Below are positions 39,749 through 50,800 of a stretch of 64,000 nt of DNA, piece by piece. The position numbers and the translations under genes are program-made. Every line of letters starts with the position of its first letter. Within the stretch, counting starts at the first letter, position 1. Under the pieces are notes generated by a model that had not been told where the DNA came from, did no database searches, and saw only the letters and a list, made by a program, of their open reading frames with translations. Origin of the DNA: Desulfofundulus kuznetsovii DSM 6115 (GTDB lineage Bacteria; Bacillota; Desulfotomaculia; Desulfotomaculales; Desulfovirgulaceae); assembly GCF_000214705.1 (NCBI RefSeq), contig NC_015573.1:1077001-1141000 (forward strand), written 5' to 3'.

Positions 39749-42700
39749 TCAGGGCACTACGGGAGTAATATTCATACGGACAAATGACTCGTCTTCGTCC
39801 TTCCAGTTGAGGAATTTGACTGAAGCAGGATTGGTGGAACGGAAGCGGACTGCTTTGCCGGCGGGCAGAGTCAGGGTCTGGCTGCTTACCTCTTTCCATG
39901 CCCCCCATAACGGCCTCCTGTAGCCGAGTATTATGTCTCCCGTATCACTCCAGGCCAGCATTTCAGACGCGATACCCGAGAACTTGTACATGTTGTACCA
40001 CAGGCCTGGAGTACCGGTGCCGGTGGCCTCTGCCTGGAAGCAGAGTAAGTTCAGGCCATATTTGAGGGGGCCGTACCCTACCCAGCACTGGTAGTTGTAC
40101 CTGTAGTCCGGCTGTGTGCCGTCCACCACCAGCACGCCGTTGAGGTAGGCCTTGAAGCGGGCGTACCTGCTTTCGCAGTTTAGACTAATGCGTTCCCAGG
40201 GTGAATCGAGGTAAAACGGCTGCCTGTAGTAAATGGTGCCGTGGGCGGCGCTGCCGTCACCAGCAGGCGCCCAAATGTATACGGAATAAATACCTTCATA
40301 GTAGGTTTGTATCGCTTTATCCCACGAACTGTCGTCGTAGTCCAGCTTAAGCCACCCTGTTTCACCTTCATAGAGGGCGTAGTACAGGCCCTTGTAAGGC
40401 AGGGCAAACCGGGTAACCGTACCTGCAGGGAAGACTGTGGGGGACAGGTGCTGGACCTGGCGATCACTGGGAGTGGGTATGAGACATAGAGTATCCTGAT
40501 CCTGGGGCCATAGCTTGGCCTTTGCAGCCTGTTCAATTTCCCAATCCTCGCGTGCCCTGACGGATACCCTTATATTGCTGTATTGGGCTGCGCCTGTATT
40601 AATGGAAGCTATTTGTTCACCCGTCAGTAGAGGTGCGCCGTCCTCAACCTGCTTCACTCCACCCACAAACAGGGCACAGCCGGCCCGCGACCACCTGAAG
40701 GCTACGGGCAGTTCCTGTCCTGTTTGCCATGCACAGGAGGCTATCAGTTCTACTGGGCCGTCCGGCCCGCGGTAAGTAGCTTTCACCTGCCCGGGCGGGC
40801 GTTCAATTATGAGGCATTCACCCCAGGTAATATCCGTACAGGCATTTGCGTCCGCGGGTATTACTGTAAACTCCAGGGTGCCCTCTCCCTTCCCGGTGGG
40901 CACCGTTTCTACTTGTGTGACAAACAGAGAGACAAGTGGCGTGTTTACTGTCAGTTTGACGGCAAAGGAGGTCGCATACGGGCTGACTGAGAGTATTCTC
41001 TGTTCGGTGGCTGCCGTATAGCTTACCCTTGCGTAGATAAGCTGGGCAGAATTGAAAGTGTAATATGTGTTATTGGAAACCGACTGCCTGGTGGACGCCT
41101 GCAGGACTACAGGATTGTTTACCTCTAACTCTACTGCAAGCTTGTTTATTCTCGTATTGGAGACGGACAGTTGGGTACTGCAGAGGTACTCTACGGGCCT
41201 GACAAGCAGTATATCTATCGAGGTGGCAAATGTGCTTGCGACAGGGCTGCCAATCTCCAGCTTAACGCCGGCAAGCGTTTCACGCGAACTTCCAATTGCC
41301 TGCCTGGCGGCGTATGCGGAAGTTACAGGGTTGCCTATAGCCTGGGCGGTACCGAGGGTTAACCATACTTCCGTTCTTATCTCCTGCCTGGTGGCATAGG
41401 TGGAAACCGCAGGGCTGCCTACAGACTGGGTGGTACCGAAGGAGAACTCTACCTTAGCGCCTACTTCTTGCCTGGTAGCGCCCGTGGAAGCAACGGGGTT
41501 GTGGATAGTGGTGTAGGAAGCAAAGGGCCACTCCACCCTGGTGCCTATCTCCTGCCGGGTGGTATAGGTGGAAGCCACGGGGTTGCATACAGACTGGGTG
41601 GTGCCGAAGGAGAACTCTACTTCAGCACTCACTACCTGCCTGGTGGCGCCGGCGAGGGTTGCCGGTGTGCTTACGGCAATGAAGCAGGGGAACTCGTATT
41701 CAACAGAAGCGGCTGTATAGTCCGATATGATTGCCTCACCGAAGAGGTCCGGTGGGCGGCCATAGGTCGTGATAGTGCCGTTTATGATATGGTGGCCGCG
41801 GTGGTTTACCACCGGGATACCAAACGTACGCTGGACGCCCTTTTCCTCCACTATCAGCTTGACGGCGCCGGTGAGGGTGGCGGGATTGGATACCGTCTGG
41901 CGGGTGGCGCCGGTGAGGGTCGCGGCGTTGGAGACTATCTGCATGGTACTGCCTGTTACATTGTGGGTGGTGCCTTCGGGCAAACCGCACCAGACGTCGT
42001 TTAGATAGGTGCTGCCAGTGGAACCGCCAAGGACGTATATGTTGTTGCCAGAGGCGACTGCTTTATGGCCACTCCTGGCCGCCCAGAGGGCAGCCGAGGT
42101 ATCCTGAATCCAGGAAGAACCATCTGCGGTATACCAGACGTCATTGTAATAGGTGCCGTTGTAACTGCCGCCGAGGACCCAGAGTTTGCCGTCGGCTGTG
42201 ACGGCGGCGGCATGGAGGCCGCGGACTCTCCAGGAAGCCGCCTGCGTCCAGCTGACACCATTGGTTGAGTACCAGACGTCACTGTAGTAGTAGGTGGTGC
42301 CGCCGCTTCCAACGTAGTAGCCGGCTATAACCCATATGCGGCCATCTGGCGTTACTGCGGAAGCATGGTACGCCCTGCCATCCCAGGCTGCGCTGTAAGT
42401 GGCCTGTGTCCAACTGGATCCGTTAGTGGAGTACCAGACGTCATTACGGTAGGCGCTGCCGTCCCAGCCGCCGATTACCCATATCTTACCGTCAGGCGTA
42501 ACTACAGAGGTGTGGCCAGATCTTGCTACCCAGGAAGCACTCGACGTGGCCTGGGTCCAGCTAATGCCGTCGGAGGAGTACCAGACGTCATTGAGGTTGC
42601 TACCACCATATCCTCCGATAACCCAGATACGCCCGTCTGACGTGACTGCTGAAGTATGGTAAACCCTTGCTGCCCACGAAGCAGCGGCGGTAGCCTGCGT

Positions 42701-42862
42701 CCAGGTGGATCCGTCAGTGGAATACCAGACGTCGTTTTTATACCCGGCGCTGGTGTAGCCGCCGAGTATCCATATCCTGCCGTCTGGCGTGATTACAACA
42801 GAATGGCCTGTCCTGCCCGCCCAGGGGGCAGCAGTGGTAGTTTGTACCCATTGGAGGGGCAT
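39749..42862 (-). CDS. Kelch-propeller tail protein 2 (large), 1037 aa
   Basis: Residues 1-290 are six Kelch-type blades (HTSAVTSDGRIWVIGGYGGS, NDVWYSSDGISWTQATSS) closely like those of the 597-aa protein. Residues ~295-640 contain many 20-22 aa repeats built on VSNPATLTGATRQTV and ASTYATRQEIGT. The C-terminal 400 residues form a separate beta-rich region (YCSNIRVSVRAREDWEI-like QYSNIRVSVRARED, then SPWERISLNCESRYARFKAY and GTPGLWYNMYKFSG), resembling jelly-roll carbohydrate-binding modules. Best explained as the main tail spike or adhesin. Starts after AAGGAGG. Confidence 0.8.
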   Translation of the reverse strand: MPLQWVQTTTAAPWAGRTGHSVVITPDGRIWILGGYTSAGYKNDVWYSTDGSTWTQATAAASWAARVYHTSAVTSDGRIWVIGGYGGSNLNDVWYSSDGISWTQATSSASWVARSGHTSVVTPDGKIWVIGGWDGSAYRNDVWYSTNGSSWTQATYSAAWDGRAYHASAVTPDGRIWVIAGYYVGSGGTTYYYSDVWYSTNGVSWTQAASWRVRGLHAAAVTADGKLWVLGGSYNGTYYNDVWYTADGSSWIQDTSAALWAARSGHKAVASGNNIYVLGGSTGSTYLNDVWCGLPEGTTHNVTGSTMQIVSNAATLTGATRQTVSNPATLTGAVKLIVEEKGVQRTFGIPVVNHRGHHIINGTITTYGRPPDLFGEAIISDYTAASVEYEFPCFIAVSTPATLAGATRQVVSAEVEFSFGTTQSVCNPVASTYTTRQEIGTRVEWPFASYTTIHNPVASTGATRQEVGAKVEFSFGTTQSVGSPAVSTYATRQEIRTEVWLTLGTAQAIGNPVTSAYAARQAIGSSRETLAGVKLEIGSPVASTFATSIDILLVRPVEYLCSTQLSVSNTRINKLAVELEVNNPVVLQASTRQSVSNNTYYTFNSAQLIYARVSYTAATEQRILSVSPYATSFAVKLTVNTPLVSLFVTQVETVPTGKGEGTLEFTVIPADANACTDITWGECLIIERPPGQVKATYRGPDGPVELIASCAWQTGQELPVAFRWSRAGCALFVGGVKQVEDGAPLLTGEQIASINTGAAQYSNIRVSVRAREDWEIEQAAKAKLWPQDQDTLCLIPTPSDRQVQHLSPTVFPAGTVTRFALPYKGLYYALYEGETGWLKLDYDDSSWDKAIQTYYEGIYSVYIWAPAGDGSAAHGTIYYRQPFYLDSPWERISLNCESRYARFKAYLNGVLVVDGTQPDYRYNYQCWVGYGPLKYGLNLLCFQAEATGTGTPGLWYNMYKFSGIASEMLAWSDTGDIILGYRRPLWGAWKEVSSQTLTLPAGKAVRFRSTNPASVKFLNWKDEDESFVRMNITPVVP

Positions 42863-42882
42863 GTGACACCCTCCTTAATCAG

Positions 42883-43281
42883 TTAGTTAGCGTACTCTAC
42901 AGCATTAACCTTAATCACTAAGTCAGTCTTGTTCTGCGTAGGCGTGCCGTCCGGAACTATTACCTTCATCCAGAAGGCATGCCCGACGTTGGTGTCGTTA
43001 ATGGTGCCCAGGCTTAGTTGGGAAGCATAGGTACCGGGAGAACCGGCGTTGTCAGGGGCAAAAGTCATCCACCCTGCTTCATCGGTTCCACTGGTGTCCT
43101 GACAGGAAATGGTGACGTTCTCATAGCGGTAGGCGGCGTTGTCGTTAAACAGATAGAGTTTAACTTCCCGGGTGCGCTCGGCCTCGGTGCCGGTGCCCGG
43201 GCACTGGGTTATTACGGGATTGGTCTGGTCGCTGGAGACGATATCAGTCAAACCGGAGTCTTTGGCCAATTTGAGTGCCAT
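42883..43281 (-). CDS. Tail protein paralogous to the 136-aa protein, 132 aa
   Basis: MALKLAKDSGLTDIVSSDQT after AAGGAGGG. It shares the FAPDNAGSPGTY...NDTNVGHAFWMKV core with the product of 36729-37139. Beta-rich; likely a small collar or tail-tip subunit placed between baseplate hub genes and Kelch protein 2. Confidence 0.65.
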   Translation of the reverse strand: MALKLAKDSGLTDIVSSDQTNPVITQCPGTGTEAERTREVKLYLFNDNAAYRYENVTISCQDTSGTDEAGWMTFAPDNAGSPGTYASQLSLGTINDTNVGHAFWMKVIVPDGTPTQNKTDLVIKVNAVEYAN

Positions 43282-43293
43282 TATAGTCCCTCC

Positions 43294-43572
43294 TTAAAGT
43301 GGTAGAAGCATGGGTATGGTTAGCGTGGTCCCGTCCAGGGTGGGCGGCGGGACGGAGAGGTGAAGCCTGCCCCCTATTGCCTGTTCGACATGATACATGG
43401 CTGGGCGTTCAATTGCTTCAATAAAGTCCTCTACCAGCACTTTCTCATACAAGTCCGTAATGCTGTGCAATACAGGCTTGCCTTTGGGCTGCGCCTTCTT
43501 TTCGCCCTGCAAGAGTTCGGCTAAGGCGTCGGCCAGCCCGTAGGGCCTGGCACCGCTGTCGTATTCAGGCAT
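43294..43572 (-). CDS. Small phage protein, 92 aa
   Basis: ATG (MPEYDSGARPYGLADALAEL) after AGAGGTGG. An N-terminal helix and a Lys-rich linker are followed by a C-terminal beta region ending GTTLTIPMLLPL. Located between the baseplate hub gene and the paralogous tail protein; probably structural. No family assigned. Confidence 0.6.
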   Translation of the reverse strand: MPEYDSGARPYGLADALAELLQGEKKAQPKGKPVLHSITDLYEKVLVEDFIEAIERPAMYHVEQAIGGRLHLSVPPPTLDGTTLTIPMLLPL

Positions 43573-43583
43573 GGGCACCACCT

Positions 43584-44810
43584 CTAATACCCTAACATGA
43601 CGCCCGCGAATTCAATGCGGTACGTCCATATGGACTCGGTAAACGGCGTAATGGTAACCCTGCGCACAGTAAACTTCCCTTCCAGGCCGCGGTCGGGCAG
43701 GTTTATCTCTACCTCCTGGCCCGGCGCCCAGCCTGGGAAGGAGGTCTGAAACTCGCCCTGTACTCTCGGCCAGGAGTAGCTGGCTAACTCGCTGTCCGCT
43801 AGGGCCTCTGCTGCTTCAAAGCTGGTTATGGAGGTATTGGTAACTGCGTGCTCCACGATACCGTCATTGCTCTGGATACGGCCCAGCTCCAGCTGGGAGT
43901 CAGAGTTATTGGCTACCGTAATAATGTCCATGTCGTAGCGGTACGTAATGGCCAGCACGGAACCCGCCGGGGGCGTGGGCGTCTGCTTCGAACAGCGGAG
44001 GTACTTCTTCTCCTGGTTCACGAGAAAGGCGTACTCCTCTTCCGGGTGCACGCCCTCGATACCCAGGGTTTGCGGTATGCCGTCCACGGTGAAGAAGAAG
44101 TACCACGGCGTATGGGGTAATACCCAGGTGCGGGCCACGCCGTCGGCCTTCCACGTGTGGGTGTACCAGTCGGAGAGGGCAGTGCCGCCGAGGATATAAA
44201 CACGGTTGCGCAGGTCCTGGATAGAGACATTGTACCTGAAGCTGGTAAACGGGCCTCCCGGTGTAAGACTCATGGGCGCGGGACTGGTGGCCGAAGGGAA
44301 GAACAACACCCGCTTCTGGTAGTCCACATACCAGTCCCACCCCGGGCACCGGTCGAGGAGTTGCTTTATGCACTCAGAGGGCCGCTGGTACTGGAAGGCT
44401 ATGGTGTCTATCCTGGGCGGCGCCGGGTGCGAAGAGGGACACGTGAAGCCGGGGCAGTATTTATCTACAATGTCCCTGACTATGCTGATGGCGTCGGTTT
44501 CCTCGTACTCTTCGTTTACCAGGTAGCGGTCGAGGAGGAAGGTGTAGTCGAAGCAGGAAACCTTCCATACGCACTCGTAGCGGTCGGGTTCCTGGAGGAA
44601 GTCGTACAACTCCACCCGCACCACGGTGCCGGCAAACAGGAGGGTGGAGCCGTCGTATACCTTGACTTCGGCGCCCAGTGGCGGCCTCTCACCGCGAAGC
44701 TGAAACTCGCAGGAGTCCATGTCCGCGGTGAGGGCCTGTTCTACAGCCAGGCTGTCCGCCAGTAAGTCCTTGTACCTGTCTCTGTTAGCTATAAGGAGTT
44801 GGCGTGCCAT
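43584..44810 (-). CDS. Baseplate hub / tail-associated protein, 408 aa
   Basis: MARQLLIANRDRYKDLLADS... with the layout of gp27-like hub proteins: an N-terminal beta domain (LRGERPPLGAEVKVYDGSTL, TVVRVELYDF), a middle part beginning AISIVRDIVDKYCPGFTC and QRPSECIKQLLDRCPGWDWY, and a C-terminal beta domain (FPGWAPGQEVEINLPDRGLE, FTVRRVTITPF). Such proteins cap the tube under the tape measure. Its ATG overlaps the tape-measure stop by one base, as expected for the gene following tmp in siphoviruses. Confidence 0.75.
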   Translation of the reverse strand: MARQLLIANRDRYKDLLADSLAVEQALTADMDSCEFQLRGERPPLGAEVKVYDGSTLLFAGTVVRVELYDFLQEPDRYECVWKVSCFDYTFLLDRYLVNEEYEETDAISIVRDIVDKYCPGFTCPSSHPAPPRIDTIAFQYQRPSECIKQLLDRCPGWDWYVDYQKRVLFFPSATSPAPMSLTPGGPFTSFRYNVSIQDLRNRVYILGGTALSDWYTHTWKADGVARTWVLPHTPWYFFFTVDGIPQTLGIEGVHPEEEYAFLVNQEKKYLRCSKQTPTPPAGSVLAITYRYDMDIITVANNSDSQLELGRIQSNDGIVEHAVTNTSITSFEAAEALADSELASYSWPRVQGEFQTSFPGWAPGQEVEINLPDRGLEGKFTVRRVTITPFTESIWTYRIEFAGVMLGY

Positions 44811-47800
44811 TAAAACCGCACTCCCTTACGGCGCAGCCGGGTCTCAAACTCTTCCCATACTACCCGCGGGTCCTGGGCGCCGTTGATAGTGACGTGGATG
44901 GTGTTGTTGTTTACTACTGTACTGGTGGCCAGCGCAGGCTGGAGGGCGGCGGGCGTTAGGGCCTCCATGGAAACCTGTACTTTCATGACCGCGGAGGCCA
45001 GCATTTCCCTCATGGCGTCCATAACGTACGCCTTCAGCCTGTCCAGCGGTATAACGGCCTCCGCACCGGCCTCGCCGACGCCGATTACGCTCGGGCCGGT
45101 GAAAATGCCGCCTTTGGCATACCACTCAATATCAATGTCCGGGACAGGCACCCTGATTCCCGCTATGGTACGGTAGTCGACGTCCCAGCTGACGTGCGGC
45201 GTGGGTATGTGGAGTGACTTCAGCCCGCGGATGAAGCCGTTTATTACGTCCCTGCCCCAATCCCAGGCCCTGCTGGCCAGGTTTCTGAAGGTGCTACCTA
45301 TCGAATCGGCAATATCCGACAGTGTGCTGCGTATGTTGCTCCAGCCGCTGGAGAGGCCGCTCTTGATGGAGTCGGTAATGTCCAGCAGCCTGGTTTTGAG
45401 GTTGTTCCACGTGCTTACCAGGTCATCCTGGAGCCACCTGGCAGTATTGGATACGGTGGAGCGGATATTACTCCAGGTATTGGAGAGGTTATCGCGAAGG
45501 TTATCGGTGGTGTTGGTGAGTGAGGATTTGAGGTTATCCCAGGTGCTTGAAACAGAGGACTTGATAGAGGAAGCTGTGTCGGTAATGCGCGACCTGATCC
45601 AGCCCCACGTGTTGGAGAGATTGTCATAAAGAGTGCTGGTGGTGTCAGACAGCCGTTCCTTTAAGTTAGTCCATGTCGTTGATACATTATCCCTGATGCT
45701 GGCGGCGGTGGCAGTGAGCCTTTCCTTAATGGAACTCCAGGTATTCTCCAGGGACAAACGGAGTGAGCTGGTGGTTTCCGTGAGCCGGGACTTCATCTCG
45801 TCCCAGCGGGTAGCCAGCGTATCCTTGAGAGTAGAGGTAGTATCGGACAGACGGCTCTTCAGGTTGTCCCAGGTGTTGGAGATTGAAGTCCTGACGCTCT
45901 CAGCGGTCGTGGTGAGGCGGTTCCTGATGTCGTTCCAGGTATCGCTGAGGGCGTCCCTGGTGGCATTTGTCTTCTCGGACAAGGAGGCTTTCAGGGCTTC
46001 CCATGTGGAGGAACCCCGTTCTTTGAGGTTATCCCAGGTGTTGGAGAGTGTGGTGCGGATATTGTCCCAGGTATTGGATAAAGCGGTGCGGGTGGCTTCG
46101 GTGGCGTTAGCCAGTGCAGTTTTGAGGTTGTTCCAGGTAGTTTCGCCGGTGGACTTAATGCTGTCCCAGGTAGAAGTGAGGAACCCCTTGATGTTGTTCC
46201 AGAGGTTAGTTGTGGTGTCCTTAATCCAGTTCCAGCCAGACTGGACGGCGCTCTTCACAGCCTCCAGGGCGGTGGAGAAGGTATTCTTGATGGCGTCCCA
46301 TGTGCTGCTGAGGAAGGTTTTGACGGTCTCCCAGGTGGTGGAGGTGGCCGATTTGACACCCTCCCAAGCCTGGGAAATGGCGTCCTTGATGGCGCTGAAC
46401 ACTGTCTGGGCCGTACTCTTAATACCTTCCCAGGCTGTGGAGAGGGTACTCTTGATACCTTCCCAGGCCGAGGTGGTTAGCGACTTTACGGCATCCCAGG
46501 CGGTGGCGATAACCTGCTTCACTGCCTCAAAAGCCGTCTGGGCGGTGTTCTTGATGGCACCCCAGACAGACGCAAGGGAGTTCTTGATGGCTTCCCAGGC
46601 AGCTTGCGTGGTGCTTTTAACTGTGTCCCACGCAGAAGTTATGAGGCTTTTAACGTTATCCAGGGCTGAAGTTACAAGGCCTTTGATAGCGTCCCAGGTT
46701 GCCCCTATGGCGTTTTTCACAGCTTCCCAGGCAGCGGTCGTGACACTCTTAACTGTCTCCCAAGCGGCGGTAATACCGTTTTTAACAGCTTCCCACCCGG
46801 CAGCCGCCACACCCTTGATGTTTTCCCAGGCGGTGGCTACCGCGTTCTTAATAGTTTCCCAGGCAGCGCTTGTGGTGTTCTTAACTGCTTCCCAGGCTGC
46901 GGTGACGCCGTTTTTGATGGCCTCCCAGCCTGCGGAGGCCACATTCTTAATACCCTCCCAGGCAGCGGATACTACATCCTTAATGGCATCCCAGGCCGCA
47001 GTTGTGGCGCTTTTGATGCTATCCCATCCAGAGGAAATTGCGTCCTTAAGGTTGGCCCAGGCTTCTCCGGCGCGGCTCTTGATGGATTCCCAGGCGGAGG
47101 ACAGGTAGCTCTTGATACCCTCCCATACTTCCTCTGTCTTCGCTTTTACCTTGTCCCAGGTCTCGTGCCACCATTTGGTAACTTCGTCCCAGTGCTTATA
47201 GAGTTCGTAAGCGGCAAAGGCTAAACCAATGACGAGGGCGGTGATGGCAGCTACAACCGGATTGGCGGCGACAAAGGAGATTATAGCCGAGACTACTCCG
47301 GCGATCACCGGGACAATCCTGGCCCAGATGCCGCTTAAAAGAGTGCCGAGAGAAGCTATGATTTTGGATTGTTTAGCCCACTCTATCAGTTTGGGCAGAA
47401 GCATGGTTATACCGGCGGCTATGGCGGCTATACCGCCGATGTCCCATTTCTTAGCGGGTTCTTCCGGCATTTCCGTTCCCGGCAGCCCTTCACCTGGAGG
47501 CATAGTGGGCAGCGGCGGTACTGCGCCCACACCTCCGCCTCCGAGGGCGGCGAGGGCGTCAGCCGTGTCCTGGATGGATTTCCGCAGGGATGCCAGGTGA
47601 CTGTCCAGAGAGGACACCGTGGAGGCAAGGGTGACGTCGAGGTTATTGAAGGTGTCGGTGAAGGTGTCCTTGAAGCCGGAGAAGGTGGTGGATATGTCGT
47701 CCAGGATTTGCCCCGTCTGAGTGTTGAGCTCGCCGAAGAGCTCGGGCATGGAGGCCCTGATGCCTGCCGCCAGCTGATCTACAAAGCCCTGCCCGTATGC

Positions 47801-50800
47801 GCCTGCGTCGTCCAGCAGGCGCTGGAGTTCCTCTACCGTGCGTGCCCTGATTTCGGCCTGCTTATCCAGCCACTCCTGCTTGTACTTCTCCAGCTGTTCC
47901 GCCGTTTCACGTCGGAGTTCCTCTATCTGGGCGTTTATATCCTGGCGGGTGCTTTCTGTCTCCTTCGTGGCCTGTTCGCCGGCGAGTGCATTCTTCTCAC
48001 GCCAGAGCTGGACGTATAAGGCCAGCTCCTCGTCGGTCATAAGAGTAAGGGCGCGGACTTCGTCGGCCACGCCAGGCCCGAGTTCACGGAGGTACTCGAT
48101 GAGGCTTTCGTCCACGCCCCGCTTCTGCAGGGTGGCCAGATCAGCGTAGAAGTTCTTGAGGACCGCTACCTGGTCCTGGAGGTTGCCCAGGAGGGTTTGA
48201 GGCTTTACTTTGGTGTGCTGTATGGCGTCAAACAGACGGGTGAAGTCCCGGATGGCAATAAGGCGGCGGCGCAGTTCTTCCTGGTAGCGTTCGGTGAGGT
48301 TCTTCTCTTCTCGCTTAAGCCTGTCGTTGGCCTCCCGGACGCGGTCCTCGTACTCCCGCTGGGCTTTAGCCAGGTCCTCGTGGTAGCGTTTGGTAATGTC
48401 GGCTACCTGGTTGGTAAGGGCCTGCATTTCCCGCTGTTGCTGTTGAATTGAGGCATTTGTACGGGCAATTGCCCTCTCCAGGTTAACCTGGGCGGCCTGG
48501 GCGGAAACCCACTCGGCATAAACGGATCTCGTGGCCTCGGCGGCTTCACCGAGGGAGGCCTTGAGGGCCTCGTAGCGGGCCTGCAGGGCAGAGACAAGGT
48601 CGCGCTGTACTTCCAGGGCACGCTGATAGTAGTTTAAGTCGGCCTGGAGTTTTTGTAAGGAGGTGGCAAAAGCGCCAAGAGAGGCAAGGGAACGGACGTG
48701 TTCTACTTCGAGAAGCGAGAGCTGGGCTTTGAGGGCTTCGACAGACTGGCCGTAGGTGTTGAGGGAAGCCGATGCGGACTTAATGGCTTCCTCCAGTTCG
48801 CGGAGCCTGCGGTATTCCTTGGCATATGCTTCAGCTACGGCGGCGGTGCGGGTGTCGGCCTCGCCGTAGGCAGAGAGGTAGCGCCGGTAGGCGCTGGCCA
48901 GGATGGACACCGCCTGGCTCTGGAGGGCGTACATTTGGTTGAGGTAGTTGAGTTGGGCAGCCAGCTTTTCGGCTTCGCTGGCCTGGGCGGGCAAAGAAGC
49001 TGTGGCGACGTCCATCTGGGCTTTAAGGGTAGTCAGCCTGTTGGCTATGGCGTCGAGAGACTTCTGCCAGGCCTCTTTGGCAGCTTCGGCTTCCGCGACG
49101 CCGGACTTCTCAGTGCCGGGAACCGACACCACCGGGCCGGGCTGCACGCCTTTGTACAGGTTGGCCAGGTACTGGTTAACCTTAGCAGTATCGGCGGCCA
49201 GCTGCGAGGTGTCGATACTGGGCTTAAAGCCTCCAAAGAGGCGCGAGAGGCCGTAGATAATCAAGGCAATGGCCCCGTACGCGAGCAAGGTCCTCCAGCG
49301 GAGCTCTATGAAGGCTACAGCGAGGGCGCGGACGACATTGATACCGGCGGCGCACACAGCCCAGAGCCGCGGTAAGATAGCGGTGAGCACCATAGACACG
49401 CCGCCTACGGTAAGCAGTGTCGTGCCCAGGAATGCCAAAGCACCCAGGACTCTTTGTATGGGTTCTGGCATATGACTCAATGCCGTGGCGAGGGTAGCCA
49501 GCGCGTTGGCCACTACGTGGACGTAAGGGGCCACCGAACGGCCTATGGTGTCCACCAGGAGGTCGAAGGCGATTCTGACGCGGTTTAGGGCGCCCCAGAG
49601 GTCGGACTGCATATCCTTGGCCATTTTGGCGGCCACGCCGTCGCTGGCCATAAGTTCAACTGTAAACCGCTTGAGGGTGTCAGACCCCTGGTTGATTATG
49701 GCCAGCATGCCGGAGGCAGCCTCGGTGGAGAAGATGGTGGACAGCACAGCCAGCCGCTGGGCCTGAGACATGCCCTGAGTGGCCTTCTCCAGCTGTTCGA
49801 TAATCAGGGCCAGCGGCAGCATCCTACCCTGGGTGTCGGTTACCGCTATGCCCAGTTGGTGAAGCATTTGGGCGGCTTCCCGCGGTGGGTCGATTAAGCG
49901 CAGGAGGGCTGCCCGCAGGGTGGTACCAGCTTGTTCACCCTTGATACCCTGATTGCCCATGACGGCGATGGCCGCGGCCAGCTCGTCGAAGGAAATGCCT
50001 GCCGCGGCGGCTACGGGTCCGGCATACTTCAGGGAGTACGCCAGGTCCTGCATGCCGATGGCCGAGAGGTTAGTAGCCTGGGCCAGGACGTCGGCGGCGT
50101 GCGAGGCTTTAAGTCCTTGAGAGGAGAAGGCGGCCAGCTGGCCTACGAGGAGTTCGGAAACCAGACTCAGGTCCTCGCCGGAAGCGGCGGCAGCCGCCAT
50201 AGCGGCAGGCAGGGTTTCGCGTATCTGGCCGAAGCTGTAGCCCGCGGCAGCCATCTGGGCGCCGGCCTCGGCAGCCTCACGAGTGGTGTACCCAAAGGCA
50301 GGTGCCAGGCGTACTATCTCATGACGCAAGGGTTCCACCTGGGATTTGGCTACACCAGAGAGGACGGCGATGCGGGTGAGCTGGTGGTCGAAGTCGGCAA
50401 AGTGCCTGGCGGAGAGGAACAGGGCGCCGCCAGCAGCCGCGCCTCCCAGGAAGAGGTTCTTGCCGGAGGAAGATAGACGGTCGAGGATACTCTCGGCGCT
50501 GTAGGCAAACTGGTGGAGGCTATTCCGGGTTTGATCCATGGCTATCCTGGCGTCAGAAACGAAAGACTGCCAGGCACCCTGGAAAGTGGCCCTCAAAGCC
50601 CGGGCAGCCTGTTGCGCCCTGTTGGGTATATCCCGGGAGAATACGTCCTCTAACTGGGCGATACCCAGACTGAACAGTTCCCTTGCATTGTACCGTTCGT
50701 GGAGGAGTCTGGCCTGTCTCTCGGTAATGTCGAGGGCTTTGGCGACTTCCCTCAGGTATTCCTCCAGGCTTAGTGTCCAGACCTGTTTCTTAGTCTTCTC

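Noticed and set aside
45300-47100. Regularly spaced repeats resembling a CRISPR array
   Set aside because: The repeats are coding units of the tape measure protein, without constant repeat length or unique spacers of fixed size.
45633-47108. 491-codon plus-strand frame rich in Ser, Leu and Val
   Set aside because: Antisense image of the repeated region of the tape measure gene; its apparent repeats mirror the 11-residue units.
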